Below are positions 1 to 8,095 of a DNA stretch of 64,000 nucleotides, piece after piece (positions within the stretch are counted from its first letter, which is position 1; each line of letters begins with the position of its first letter). The stretch spans positions 434,001 through 498,000 of the forward strand of contig NZ_QDKO01000009.1 in the NCBI RefSeq assembly GCF_003094615.1, given 5' to 3'. Source of the stretch: Caulobacter radicis. Its GTDB lineage: Bacteria; Pseudomonadota; Alphaproteobacteria; Caulobacterales; Caulobacteraceae. A program made the translations under genes and the position numbers. The notes under the pieces were generated by a model. That model saw nothing but the letters and a program-made list of their open reading frames with translations, searched no databases and was not told where the DNA came from.

Positions 1-979
1 CGAGCAGCTTGCCGTTGGCGTTCAGCCACTCCAGCCGTTCCTTCAGCTCCTTGCGGATCTCGATGATCGCCTGGCGCAGGGTGGGGCGCGGGGTGACGTG
101 GTGGCTGTTGGCGTAGACCTTGATGGTCTCCAGGTCGGCGGTCTTCTTGCCGGTCAGCGGGTCGAACTCGCTGATCGCCTCGACCTCGTCGCCGAACATC
201 GAGACGCGCCAGGCGCGGTCCTCGTAGTGGGCGGGGAAGATCTCGATGGTGTCGCCGCGGCGGCGGAACGTGCCGCGGTCGAAGGCGGCGTCGTTGCGCT
301 TGTACTGCTGGGCCACCAGGTCGGCCATCAGCTGCTTCTCGTCGACCCGGTCGCCCACCGTCAGGGTGAAGGTCATGGCGGTGTAGGTCTCGACCGAGCC
401 GATGCCGTAGATGCACGACACCGAGGCCACGACGATGACGTCGTCGCGCTCGAGGATCGCCCGCGTGGCCGAGTGGCGCATGCGGTCGATCTGCTCGTTG
501 ATGGAGCTGTCCTTCTCGATGAAGGTGTCGGTGCGCGGGACGTAGGCTTCCGGCTGGTAGTAGTCGTAGTAGCTGACGAAGTACTCGACCGCGTTCTCGG
601 GGAAGAAGGCCTTCATCTCGCTGTAGAGCTGGGCGGCCAGGGTCTTGTTGGGGGCCAGGATCAGCGCCGGGCGCTGGGTGGCCTCGATGACCTTGGCCAT
701 GGTGAAGGTCTTGCCTGAGCCGGTGACGCCGAGCAGCACCTGGTCCTGGTCGCCGTTCTCGACGCCCTCGACCAGCTCCTTGATGGCGGTCGGCTGGTCG
801 CCGGCCGGCTCGTAGGACGACACCAGCTTGAAGGTCTTGCCGCCTTCCGACTTCTCGGGACGCGCCGGCCGGTGGGGCGTCCACAGCATCGGCATGCCTT
901 CGAGAGCGCCATCCAGTTGCGCGTCGAGGACGAAGGGCGTCGAGGCGTCGGAGACGCCGGGGTTCTGGCTGCTGGGCAT
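1..979 (-). CDS. uvrB: UvrABC system protein B, N-terminal part (runs off the window)
   Basis: UvrB is the damage-verifying helicase-like subunit of nucleotide excision repair; it is loaded by UvrA and recruits UvrC. The 326 visible residues contain the Walker A motif GVTGSGKT at about 84-91 and the damage-probing beta-hairpin [19 protein letters not shown] at about 133-151, both diagnostic. The 3' end lies outside the window. The protein starts about 45 residues earlier than the E. coli protein; ATG codons at residues 29 and 31 are alternatives. No Shine-Dalgarno sequence precedes the ATG at 979, but a -10-like CCTAGATT (986-993, minus strand) lies only 6 bases upstream, so a leaderless message is possible. 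No GTTC-N7-GTTC SOS box is visible in the 85 bases before the gene. The identity is certain; the exact start is not. Confidence 0.97.
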   Translation of the reverse strand, partial: MPSSQNPGVSDASTPFVLDAQLDGALEGMPMLWTPHRPARPEKSEGGKTFKLVSSYEPAGDQPTAIKELVEGVENGDQDQVLLGVTGSGKTFTMAKVIEATQRPALILAPNKTLAAQLYSEMKAFFPENAVEYFVSYYDYYQPEAYVPRTDTFIEKDSSINEQIDRMRHSATRAILERDDVIVVASVSCIYGIGSVETYTAMTFTLTVGDRVDEKQLMADLVAQQYKRNDAAFDRGTFRRRGDTIEIFPAHYEDRAWRVSMFGDEVEAISEFDPLTGKKTADLETIKVYANSHHVTPRPTLRQAIIEIRKELKERLEWLNANGKLL

Positions 980-1019
980 GGGCCAAATCTAGGCATGCGG
1001 GCGCGCGAAGGCCAGAGGG

Positions 1020-1044
1020 CCTGCTGACAGCCGGTGTCAGCAGG
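1020..1044 (-). terminator. hairpin between the helical-repeat gene and uvrB
   Basis: A perfect 10-bp stem, CCTGCTGACA (1020-1029) with TGTCAGCAGG (1035-1044), has a 5-base loop. It lies just after the stop of the gene ending at 1065 and before uvrB, both read leftwards. There is no clear U-tract, so it may be a weak terminator or an RNA-processing structure. Confidence 0.5.
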
Positions 1045-1064
1045 TGGCGGCAGGTGGCGACAGC

Positions 1065-2606
1065 TCAGCCGCCGTAGTCGCCGCCCAGGTCGTAGGCCAG
1101 GGGGCGACCGACCCTGGCCAGGGCGGCCTGGACCTCGGGGCGCTGCTTCAGCTCGGACTGGCGGCGGAGATAGGCCGGAGCCTTGGCGGCGACGGCCTGG
1201 GCGCCGGGCGAGGGGCGGCCGGTGCGGAACCCGGCCAGCGCGCCGTCGCGCAGGGCGGGGTCCTCCAGCCAGCGGACCAGCAGGGCGGCGGCCTCGTCGT
1301 CGCGCTGCAGGCAGGCCAGGCCCTCGACGGCGGCGCCGGGCGCGTCGCGCCAGTCGGGCAGCAGCCTGGCCAACTGGGCCTCGGCCTCCGGCCGCCGGTC
1401 GAGCAGGGCCAGGGCGCACAGCCTGTTGCTGGCGGTCACCATGCGGCCGTAGGGCGAACCATAGTCGGCCGGGATCCTGTCGAGCGCCGCCAGGGCCTCG
1501 GCCGGGCGGTTCAGGGTCAGCAGCATGGCGGCGCGGTTGACGTTCTGGCTGATCTTGTCGGGCCCGCGAGCGCCGTCGGCGAGGGCCGTCTCGGCCGGGG
1601 CGGTCTGGCCCAGGTCGCCGAGCGCGCTGGCGTAGGCGTACAGCACCCAGGCCTTCTGTTCGTCCTGGTCGTCGAAGGCCTTCCTGCGCTTCATGCGCTC
1701 GACATAGTCGGCCCCGACGGCGCGGGCCTCGTCGTAGCGCTGCAGGGTGCGCAGGATCTGGATGCGCTCGACCACCAGCTCCAGGCGACGGGGCTCGCGG
1801 GCGATGCGCTCGTCGACGCCGACCAGGCGGGCGGCCTCGCGGGCGCGCCAGTCGAAGCGGCCGGCGGCCTCCATCTCCGGCCACAGCCGCTCGAAGCGGC
1901 GGTCCTGGTAGACGGTCATCATGACGTAGGGATCGGTGGCGCGCGACAGGGCGGCCGAGGCCAGGGTCATGTCGCCGGCGTCGGCGGCGACCTTGGCCTC
2001 GCGCAGGGCCCAGTCGTTGTCGACCAGCTGGTGGGCGTCCTCGGTGGCCCAGGGGGCGCGGCGCAGGGCGGTGACGAAGGCGGCGGCGGGATCGCCGGCG
2101 AGGTCGGCGAGCGCCCAGGTGAACACCCGCGGCGGCAGGGCGACGGCCTTGGCGGGCGTGGTCTCCAGCACGATCCGCATGTTGTCGGCGAACGAGCGGG
2201 CGTCGTGCTGGGCGCCGTCGACCAGGGCGACCATGAAGGCGGCCTCGCCGCGCGTCTCGGGCCGGAACTCGGCGGCGGTCAGGCGGCGGGCGGCGACCGT
2301 GGAGGCGGGGCGGTCGCCGGCGCGCAGGGCGCAGTTCATGCGGACGTGCAGCAGGGTCTCGCGCTGGCGGGCGTCCAGCTGCGCGAAGCCGGCGGCGTCG
2401 GTCACGGCGGCGATGCGGTCGAGCGTCGAGACCTCGCAGGCGCGCACGCCCCGGTCGGCCACGGTCTCGATGAGGCCCCGCGCCTGGTCGGCCAGCGACG
2501 GGGATCCCGCGGTCTGGGCGAGGACCGGCGAGGCCAGGGCGATCGACGACAGGCCGGCCGCGGCCAGCAGGGCCGCGCGGGCGGTGAAGCGATTCATGTC
2601 TCTCAT
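1065..2606 (-). CDS. exported helical-repeat (TPR-like) protein, paralogue B
   Basis: The function is unknown. The 513-residue product starts with a Sec-type signal peptide (MRDMNRFTARAALLAAAGLS, ending near SPVLA-QT) and is then almost wholly Ala/Leu/Arg-rich helical sequence in TPR-like pairs, ending in DLGGDYGG. It is clearly a paralogue of the gene directly upstream: both share the blocks VDNDWAL, AAGRFDW, a YGSPYG/SPFG segment and the same C-terminal Gly-Asp-Tyr ending. The two genes are 12 bases apart and surely co-transcribed. A second ATG at 2597 (MNRFTARAA) is an alternative start and gives a more usual signal peptide. Family knowledge suggests a periplasmic scaffold; no catalytic motif is visible. 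Confidence 0.8.
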   Translation of the reverse strand: MRDMNRFTARAALLAAAGLSSIALASPVLAQTAGSPSLADQARGLIETVADRGVRACEVSTLDRIAAVTDAAGFAQLDARQRETLLHVRMNCALRAGDRPASTVAARRLTAAEFRPETRGEAAFMVALVDGAQHDARSFADNMRIVLETTPAKAVALPPRVFTWALADLAGDPAAAFVTALRRAPWATEDAHQLVDNDWALREAKVAADAGDMTLASAALSRATDPYVMMTVYQDRRFERLWPEMEAAGRFDWRAREAARLVGVDERIAREPRRLELVVERIQILRTLQRYDEARAVGADYVERMKRRKAFDDQDEQKAWVLYAYASALGDLGQTAPAETALADGARGPDKISQNVNRAAMLLTLNRPAEALAALDRIPADYGSPYGRMVTASNRLCALALLDRRPEAEAQLARLLPDWRDAPGAAVEGLACLQRDDEAAALLVRWLEDPALRDGALAGFRTGRPSPGAQAVAAKAPAYLRRQSELKQRPEVQAALARVGRPLAYDLGGDYGG

Positions 2607-2618
2607 CGGGATGCCGTC

Positions 2619-4169
2619 CTAGTAGCCGCCGGCGTAGTCGCCGCTGAGCGGCACGGTGATCGCGCGGCCGTACTCCCGCATCACCGACACCACCTCGGGC
2701 CGGGCGACCATCGCCTTGCGGCGGGCGTCGAGCTCGGCGTCGCGCGGGGTGACCACCGGCGGCGGCGGGCCGTCGCGGAAGGCCTTCAGCGCGTCGCCGC
2801 GCAGGGCCGGGTCGCGCAGGCGGCGGATCATCAGCTGGGCGGCCTCGTCGTCGCGGCCCAGGCACAGCAGGGCGCCGGACAGGGCGTAGGGGTTGTCGCG
2901 CCAGCCCTTGCGCAGCTTGTCGAGCGCCTTGCGGGCGCCGGCCTCGTCGCCCAGCTGGTGGCGGGCGCAGGCGCGCAGCTCCTCCAGCCACATCAGGCCG
3001 AACGGCGAGGCGATCGAGGCGTCGGCGGCGTCGACCACCTTCAGCACCTCGGCCGAGCGGTCGAGGCCCAGCAGCAGGGCGGCGCGGGCGGTGTTCTGGG
3101 TCAGCTTGTCCTGGGCGACGGGCTTGGCCAGCAGGGCGTCGGCCTCGTCGAAGCGGCCCAGCTCGCTCAGCGCCGCGGCCTGGATGGCGACCAGCATCGG
3201 GCCCGACAGCTCGACGTCGTCGAAGGCTTCGCCGGCCTGCAGGCGGGCTACATAGCCGGCGCCCAGGGCGATGGCCTCCTCGCGCCGGCCCAGGGCGCGC
3301 AGGTGATCGATGCGCTGGGCGATGCGCTTGAGGTTGGCCGGCTCGCGCGCCGACTGCTCGTCGACGCGGACGAGGGCGGTTTGCAGCACCTTGGTCCAGT
3401 CGAAGCGGCCGGCGGCTTCCATCTGCGCCCAGAGGGGCGAAAAGCGGCGGTCCTGGGCGACGGCCAGCAGCACGTGCGGGCTGCTGGCGCGGTCGAGCAC
3501 GGCGCCGGCGCGGGTCATGTCGCCGTCGTCGGCGGCCAGCTCGGCGCGGACCAGGGCCCAGTCGTTGTCGACCTGGTCGTGGCCGTCCTCGGTGGGCCAG
3601 TCGAGGCCGCGCAGCAGGTCCAGCGCCCGGGCGCGGGCGACGGGGTCGCCCTTCAGGTCCTCGATCGTCTGGCCGTACATCTCGGGCGGCAGGGCGGTGA
3701 CCTGCGAGGCGTCGGCGCTGGCGGCGCGCTGCAGAGCGGCCAGCTCGCCCTTGCCGTCGTTGCGCATGGCCGCGTCGGCCAGCAGCACCATGTTGGCCGA
3801 GGCCAGGATCGGCGGGGGCGTGTCGTCGCGATCGAGGCGGCGGGCGGCGGCCACGGCGCGGGCGTCGTCGAACGGCCGGCAGACGACGACGGCGTACAGC
3901 ACCGCGTCGCGGCGGAAGGCGTCCAGGGTGTCGAAGCCGCGCCGGGCGATCAGGGCGTCGACCCGGTCGGCCAGGTCGGCGGGGCACGGCTGGCTCGCCT
4001 GCGCGCCCTGCGGGTTCGACAGGTCGAGCATCCGGGCGATCACCGCATCGGCGTCGCGGGCGAGGTCGGGCGCACCCCTGGTCGGCGCGGCGAAGGCGGG
4101 GGCGGGGGCCGGAACGGCCGCCAGCGACAGCGCCGCGGCCACGGCGGCGAGTTGCAGTTTCACGATCAT
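2619..4169 (-). CDS. exported helical-repeat (TPR-like) protein, paralogue A
   Basis: This is the first gene of a tandem pair of paralogues. The 516-residue product begins MIVKLQLAAVAAALSLAAVP, a clean signal peptide, and continues as alpha-helical repeats with Cys at a few positions (for example QPCPADLADR and VVCRPFDDA near the N-terminus), ending PLSGDYAGGY. The frame also opens at a GTG at 4193, but ATG 4169 puts the signal peptide at the true N-terminus and has a GGGGG run just upstream, so it is preferred. The organisation suggests a duplicated gene whose copies diverged but kept length and architecture. No enzyme motif is seen; a role in periplasmic protein-protein contacts is inference only. 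Confidence 0.8.
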   Translation of the reverse strand: MIVKLQLAAVAAALSLAAVPAPAPAFAAPTRGAPDLARDADAVIARMLDLSNPQGAQASQPCPADLADRVDALIARRGFDTLDAFRRDAVLYAVVVCRPFDDARAVAAARRLDRDDTPPPILASANMVLLADAAMRNDGKGELAALQRAASADASQVTALPPEMYGQTIEDLKGDPVARARALDLLRGLDWPTEDGHDQVDNDWALVRAELAADDGDMTRAGAVLDRASSPHVLLAVAQDRRFSPLWAQMEAAGRFDWTKVLQTALVRVDEQSAREPANLKRIAQRIDHLRALGRREEAIALGAGYVARLQAGEAFDDVELSGPMLVAIQAAALSELGRFDEADALLAKPVAQDKLTQNTARAALLLGLDRSAEVLKVVDAADASIASPFGLMWLEELRACARHQLGDEAGARKALDKLRKGWRDNPYALSGALLCLGRDDEAAQLMIRRLRDPALRGDALKAFRDGPPPPVVTPRDAELDARRKAMVARPEVVSVMREYGRAITVPLSGDYAGGY

Positions 4170-4230
4170 GCGCGGCCCCCGGTCACCCGTCACTTAAGAC
4201 CACGCGCCCGGCCGCGCCGCAACGCCGCGA

Positions 4231-5172
4231 TCAAGCGCAGGCCTTGCGCGGATCGTCGGCCTTGATCACGCAGAGGATCTTGCTCCCCCGCGCCTCGCCG
4301 TACTGGCGGCGAACGCGATCGGAGAACTCGTCCCACTTCTGGCGGGTGTCGGCGGCGGCCACGGCCATGGCCTTCTCGTAGCCGCCGCGACCGGTGTGGA
4401 CGGTGTCCTTGTTCAGGTAGTCGTGCTTGATGCGGCCGCCGCAGCTGGCCCATTCGGGAAAGCCGTAGCAGCCGCTGATCAGGCCGACGGGGAACTCGGC
4501 CGGCCGGGCGGGGCCCAGCCACTCGGCGGGGGCGTCGTGGTTCAGGCCCTGCGGGTTCTTGACCGTCGGGCTGGCGCGGGGCGCGTCGACCCAGTTGGTG
4601 TGCGAGTAGAAGTCCTGGGCGGCGTGCAGGGCCAGGCCGAAATATTCCAGCACCCGGCACTTGGGGGTGTCGCCGTCATCCTCGTCGAACTTGCAGCTGG
4701 AGCCCATGGCGGTCTGGCCCAGCGACAGGTCGGGGGCCACCAGGTCGCCGGCGCGGCGCAGGGCCTCGTCGAGATTGCGGTGCATCAGGGCGCGGCAGGC
4801 GCGCAGGGCGTCGCTCGCCTTGTCGCGGCTCTGGGCGTAGTCGCGCGCGTCGAACCAGTCGCCGTCGTCGCAATGGGCCTCGGTGACGCTGATCAGGCCG
4901 CGGAACGGCCGGTCGGGCGCGCCGACCGCGCCGAAGCTGCCGGCCCCGACCATCAGGCTCGTGCCGGCCAGCTGGTTGAGGGTCAGGCGCTCGAAGCCGG
5001 CCGGCTCCAGGGCCCGGCGGGTGATCCGCTCGTGCTCGGCGTTCTGGCCCAGCTTGCGCACGGTGCCGAAGGCCTGGGCGGCCTGCGGCGCCATGGCGGC
5101 GGCCAGGGCGGCGGCCAGCGTGGCGACGGCGAGGCCGACGGCGAAGAGGCGCGAACGGACGGGCTTGGACAT
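4231..5172 (-). CDS. exported Het-C/CinY-like protein
   Basis: The 313-residue product has a signal peptide (MSKPVRSRLFAVGLAVATLA, cleavage near AAQAFG). It contains ALHAAQDFYSHTNWVD at about 200, a His-rich helix of the type found in Het-C and CinY proteins and reminiscent of the zinc ligands of bacterial phospholipase C/S1-P1 nucleases. A second conserved feature is EHERITRRALE near the N-terminus. Eight or so cysteines after the signal peptide suggest disulfides in the periplasm. The start is the ATG at 5172; frame upstream of it has no signal peptide. The gene stands alone, read leftwards. CinY is encoded in the cinnamycin cluster with unknown role, so no reaction can be assigned; a metal-dependent hydrolase is a reasonable guess. 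Confidence 0.7.
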   Translation of the reverse strand: MSKPVRSRLFAVGLAVATLAAALAAAMAPQAAQAFGTVRKLGQNAEHERITRRALEPAGFERLTLNQLAGTSLMVGAGSFGAVGAPDRPFRGLISVTEAHCDDGDWFDARDYAQSRDKASDALRACRALMHRNLDEALRRAGDLVAPDLSLGQTAMGSSCKFDEDDGDTPKCRVLEYFGLALHAAQDFYSHTNWVDAPRASPTVKNPQGLNHDAPAEWLGPARPAEFPVGLISGCYGFPEWASCGGRIKHDYLNKDTVHTGRGGYEKAMAVAAADTRQKWDEFSDRVRRQYGEARGSKILCVIKADDPRKACA

Positions 5173-5249
5173 GACGCGAAAATCCCCTGAAGCGCGACAA
5201 CCGGCGGTCACATTTTCAGGGATTCCCTTAAGCGCCGGTGTGTCGAATG

Positions 5250-5678
5250 TCACAGGCGGGCCAGGGTCAGCGGATCGTCCTGGCCACCGAAGTATTTGGC
5301 CAGGGCGGCGCGAAAGCGCGGCTCCTCCGGCGCGGCGGCGGAAAACAGGGAGAGGCTGGAGCGCAGCTTCACGTCGTCGGGCGAGCCGAACACCGCATGG
5401 GCGTCGTCGCCGGGCAGGGCCAGGATCGCCTCGACGCACTCCAGCAGCCGTTGCCCCAGCACCGGATGCGCCAGATAGGCCCGCGCCTCGTCCAGCCCCG
5501 CGATGGCGTAGAACCGGGCGGTCGGGCTATGCCCCAGGCCCTCGACCTGCGGGAAGATGAACCACATCCAGTGGGTTTGCTTGCGGCCCCGCCGCAGCTC
5601 GGCGAGGGCGGCGGGGTAGGCGGCGGCCTGGGCGTCGAGGAAGCGGGTGAGGGCGTGGGGCATGGGGGTATGAGCCAT
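5250..5678 (-). CDS. DUF1810 family protein
   Basis: The 142-residue cytoplasmic protein has the hallmarks of the DUF1810 family (COG5579): FLDAQ near the start, GRKQTHWMWFIFPQ at about 32-45, the central Y.I..L.EARAYL.HPVLG segment, and VFGSPDDVKLRSSLSLF. No biochemical role is established for the family. The start ATG (5678) overlaps the stop of the LysR gene in a TGATG arrangement, so the two are translationally coupled and this gene is probably expressed with the regulator. The ATG at 5663 is a possible shorter start. Confidence 0.85.
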   Translation of the reverse strand: MAHTPMPHALTRFLDAQAAAYPAALAELRRGRKQTHWMWFIFPQVEGLGHSPTARFYAIAGLDEARAYLAHPVLGQRLLECVEAILALPGDDAHAVFGSPDDVKLRSSLSLFSAAAPEEPRFRAALAKYFGGQDDPLTLARL

Positions 5679-6592
5679 CACCCCGCCCCCGCCAGCCGCG
5701 CCGCCGCCCAGTCGATGAACACCCGCGAGCGCGCCGAGAGTTGGCGGTCGCGGGGCCAGAGGAGGTGGACGGGGGTCGGGGTCGGCGGGTGGGCGGTCAG
5801 CACCTCGACGAGGGCGCCGGAGGCCAGGTGCTCCTCGGCGCGGTAGCGGGGGACCTGGATGAGGCCAAGGCCCAGGAGGCCCATGGCCAGGGAGCTTTCG
5901 GCGCTGGAGACCACGACGGCGGCGGGGACGGCGACCTGGCGGACGACGGCGCCGTCGGTGACTTCCAGCGGGTGCCAGCCGCCGTCGGGACGGGCGAAGC
6001 CGACCATCTGGTGGCGGGGCAGGTCGGCGGGGGTCCGGGGCGCGCCGTAACGGCCGATATAGGCGGGGGCGGCGCAGGTGACCTCGGGCAGCAGGGCCAC
6101 GCGGCGGGCGGCCATCGCACTGCTCGAGGGGGCGCTGTCGGCGGGCGTTCCCAGCCGCAGCACGCAGTCGACGCCCTCGGCCACCAGGTCGACCAGCCGG
6201 TCGCCCTCGGTCATGCGCAGGCGGAGCTCGGGATAGGTCGCCAGGAATTCGGGCAGGCCGGGCAGCAGGAAGCGGCGGGCCAGGGCCCCCTGGACATCGA
6301 CCCGCAGCTCGCCGCGCGGGCTGGCGCGGCGGAAGGCGTTCTCGGTCTCGTCGAGTTCATCGAGCAGTTTCAGGCAGCGGCGATAATAGGCCTCGCCATC
6401 GAGGGTGGGAGTGACGCTGCGGGTGGTGCGCTGCAGGAGCCGCACGCCCAGCCTCGCCTCGAGCTGCTGCACGGCCTCGGTGGCGGTGGAGCGGGGCAGG
6501 GAAAGGTCGGCGGCGGCCTTGGTGAAGCTGCGGCGCTCGACGACGCGGGCGAAGAGACGCATGGCCTCGAAGCGGTCCAGGGCGGCCTCCAT
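5678..6592 (-). CDS. LysR-family transcriptional regulator
   Basis: The 304-residue protein has the N-terminal winged helix-turn-helix of LysR regulators (MRLFARVVERRSFTKAAADL, then SLPRSTATEAVQQLEARLGV, LLQRTTR) and a periplasmic-binding-protein-like effector domain from about 95 onward (RGELRVDV...). It is divergent from a short-chain dehydrogenase gene, the classical LysR arrangement, and shares a 104-base intergenic region with it that contains an LTTR-like palindrome. It most likely controls that dehydrogenase and itself. The effector is unknown. It is translationally coupled to the downstream DUF1810 gene. Confidence 0.93.
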   Translation of the reverse strand: MEAALDRFEAMRLFARVVERRSFTKAAADLSLPRSTATEAVQQLEARLGVRLLQRTTRSVTPTLDGEAYYRRCLKLLDELDETENAFRRASPRGELRVDVQGALARRFLLPGLPEFLATYPELRLRMTEGDRLVDLVAEGVDCVLRLGTPADSAPSSSAMAARRVALLPEVTCAAPAYIGRYGAPRTPADLPRHQMVGFARPDGGWHPLEVTDGAVVRQVAVPAAVVVSSAESSLAMGLLGLGLIQVPRYRAEEHLASGALVEVLTAHPPTPTPVHLLWPRDRQLSARSRVFIDWAAARLAGAG

Positions 6593-6610
6593 TATTCGGC
6601 TATGCGAATA
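6593..6610. promoter_or_regulatory. LTTR-box-like palindrome between lysR and SDR genes
   Basis: TATTCG-N6-CGAATA (6593-6610) is a perfect interrupted palindrome containing the T-N11-A pattern of LysR boxes. It abuts the start codon of the LysR gene, as expected for autorepression. A second small palindrome, TGAAT-T-ATTCA (6628-6638), follows and could be the activation half of the site. Confidence 0.5.
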
Positions 6611-6696
6611 GTGATGGCCTAATCGCCTGAATTATTCAATCGGCGCGAAGGCGCATGGTCCGTCCGTCGGCGCGGTGTCGACCGGAGGACCAGGAC

Positions 6697-7452
6697 ATGG
6701 CGAAGAGCAACGACGCTCGGGGCAACGGCAGGGCGGCGCTGGTGACCGGCGCCTCGGGCGGCATCGGGGCGGCGATGGCGCGGCGGCTGGCGGCGGACGG
6801 CTTTGTCGTCATCGTCAACTATGCGGGCCGGGCGGCGGCGGCGGAAGGCGTGGTCGCGGACATCGAGGCGGCCGGCGGCCGCGCCGTGGCGCGCCAGGCC
6901 GACATCGCCGACCCGACGGCCGTCGCGGACATGTTCGACGCGGCCGACGCGGCCTTCGGCGGGATCGACGTGCTGGTCAACAACGCCGGCGTCATGGAGC
7001 TTTCGACCCTCGCGCAGGCCGACGACGCGCTGTTCGCACGGATGATCGCGGTGAACCTGACGGGGACCTTCAACACCCTGCGCGAGGCCGCGCGGCGGAT
7101 GGCGGCGGGCGGGCGCATCGTCAACGTCTCGTCCAGCGTGGTGGGTCTGCTGCAGCCGTCCTACGGCCCCTATGCGGCGGCCAAGGCGGGCGTCGAGGCC
7201 CTGACCGGCGTGCTGGCCAAGGAGCTGCGCGGCCGCGGCATCACCGTCAACGCCGTGGCGCCGGGGCCGACGGCCACGCCGCTGTTCCTCGACGGCAAGA
7301 CGGACGAGCTGGTCGAGCGCCTGGCCAAGGCCGCGCCGCTGGAGCGGCTGGGAACGCCCGAGGACATCGCCGCGGTGGTGTCGTTCCTGGCCGGTCCCGA
7401 CGGGGCCTGGATCAACGGCCAGACCCTGCGCGCCAACGGCGGGATCATCTGA
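6697..7452 (+). CDS. short-chain dehydrogenase/reductase (SDR, 3-oxoacyl-ACP reductase-like)
   Basis: The 251-residue protein is a classical SDR: the Rossmann motif TGASGGIG at about 17-24, NNAG at about 93-96, the catalytic Ser in NVSSS, and the catalytic YGPYAAAKAG (Tyr-x3-Lys), followed by PGPTATPLF. It should be an NAD(P)H-dependent reductase or dehydrogenase of the cytoplasm; substrate unknown. ATG 6697 is chosen because GGAGGAC lies 6 bases upstream. The gene is divergent from, and probably regulated by, the LysR gene. The frame stays coding-like for 40 codons after its stop (see 7453-7575). Confidence 0.92.
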   Translation: MAKSNDARGNGRAALVTGASGGIGAAMARRLAADGFVVIVNYAGRAAAAEGVVADIEAAGGRAVARQADIADPTAVADMFDAADAAFGGIDVLVNNAGVMELSTLAQADDALFARMIAVNLTGTFNTLREAARRMAAGGRIVNVSSSVVGLLQPSYGPYAAAKAGVEALTGVLAKELRGRGITVNAVAPGPTATPLFLDGKTDELVERLAKAAPLERLGTPEDIAAVVSFLAGPDGAWINGQTLRANGGII

Positions 7453-7575
7453 GCGCGACGCGGCCTGTCGCGGGACGGGGCCGAGGAGGTCAACGGCGTC
7501 GCCGACCGGGTGCGCGCCGAGATGTTCCGCCGCATCGGGCTGGAGGCGCGGCTGGCGCCGGTCGCCCGCGACTGA
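7453..7575 (+). pseudogene. possible gene remnant directly after the SDR gene
   Basis: Immediately behind the SDR stop the same frame runs on for 40 sense codons with strong G/C third-position bias, ending VRAEMFRRIGLEARLAPVAR-D and a TGA. It has no proper start of its own except an internal ATG. It may be the C-terminal scrap of a deleted gene or an extension lost by a stop mutation. The family is not recognised. Confidence 0.3.
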
Positions 7576-7679
7576 GGCCGTCGTCGCCGGCGGAGCGGAT
7601 GGGAAGGGGGCGTGGCCGGCGGCCGCGCCCCTTTTCGCATTACGAACAATTCAGAGAACGGCGGTTGACCCTCGCATCT

Positions 7680-7736
7680 ACTGTGTGACACACAGTGTGT
7701 ATCGCACACTATGTGCTGCACACCATGTGACGCACA
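7680..7736. promoter_or_regulatory. array of TGTG/CACA palindromes before padR-like gene
   Basis: Four palindromic units follow each other with centres 14-15 bases apart: a perfect ACTGTGTG-A-CACACAGT (7680-7696), AGTGTG-N5-CACACT (7694-7710), GTGC-T-GCAC (7713-7721) and TGTG-ACG-CACA (7726-7736). They start 10 bases after a TTGACC -35-like hexamer (7665-7670) and end 18 bases before the regulator's ATG. The placement suits an autoregulatory operator for the PadR protein encoded just downstream. Confidence 0.65.
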
Positions 7737-7753
7737 CCAAACCGGTCACGCCA

Positions 7754-8083
7754 ATGCCGACAGACACGGACATCTTCGAATCCCTCCGCCAGGAGCTGCG
7801 TCGCGGGACGCTGATCCTGGCCGTGCTCGCCCAGCTGAAGGTCGAGCGCTACGGCTACAGCCTGCGCCAGGCCCTGGCTGAGGTGGGCCTGGAGATCGAC
7901 GAAGGCGCGCTCTACCCGATGCTGCGCCGGCTCGAGGGCCAAGGCCTGCTGACTTCCGAATGGCGCGAGGAGGAGAAGCGCAAGAAGCGCTTCTACCGCC
8001 TCTCCACCGAGGGCGAGGCCGTCCTCGAACGCCTGGCCGCCGAGTGGCGCGCCATCAACGACACCCTGCAAAATCTGATCTGA
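7754..8083 (+). CDS. PadR-family transcriptional regulator
   Basis: The 109-residue protein is a compact PadR winged-helix repressor: LRRGTLILAVLAQL, then YGYSLRQAL, EGALYPMLRRLEGQGLL, and the wing EEEKRKKRFYRLSTEGEAVL. It ends with a short dimerisation helix. The frame is open to 7685, but only the ATG at 7754 gives a normal PadR N-terminus; no good Shine-Dalgarno precedes it. The next gene, 12 bases downstream, encodes a membrane protein of the kind regularly paired with PadR regulators, so the two form an operon probably repressed by this protein through the palindrome array. Confidence 0.92.
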   Translation: MPTDTDIFESLRQELRRGTLILAVLAQLKVERYGYSLRQALAEVGLEIDEGALYPMLRRLEGQGLLTSEWREEEKRKKRFYRLSTEGEAVLERLAAEWRAINDTLQNLI

Positions 8084-8095
8084 GGGGACTGGATC

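Noticed and set aside
980..1064. An SOS box before uvrB
   Set aside because: No GTTC-N7-GTTC or similar repeat is present in the 85 bases upstream.
661..3987. An 1108-codon open frame on the minus strand
   Set aside because: It overlaps uvrB and both helical-repeat genes in another frame and consists of Arg/Pro-rich low-complexity sequence typical of G+C-rich shadows.
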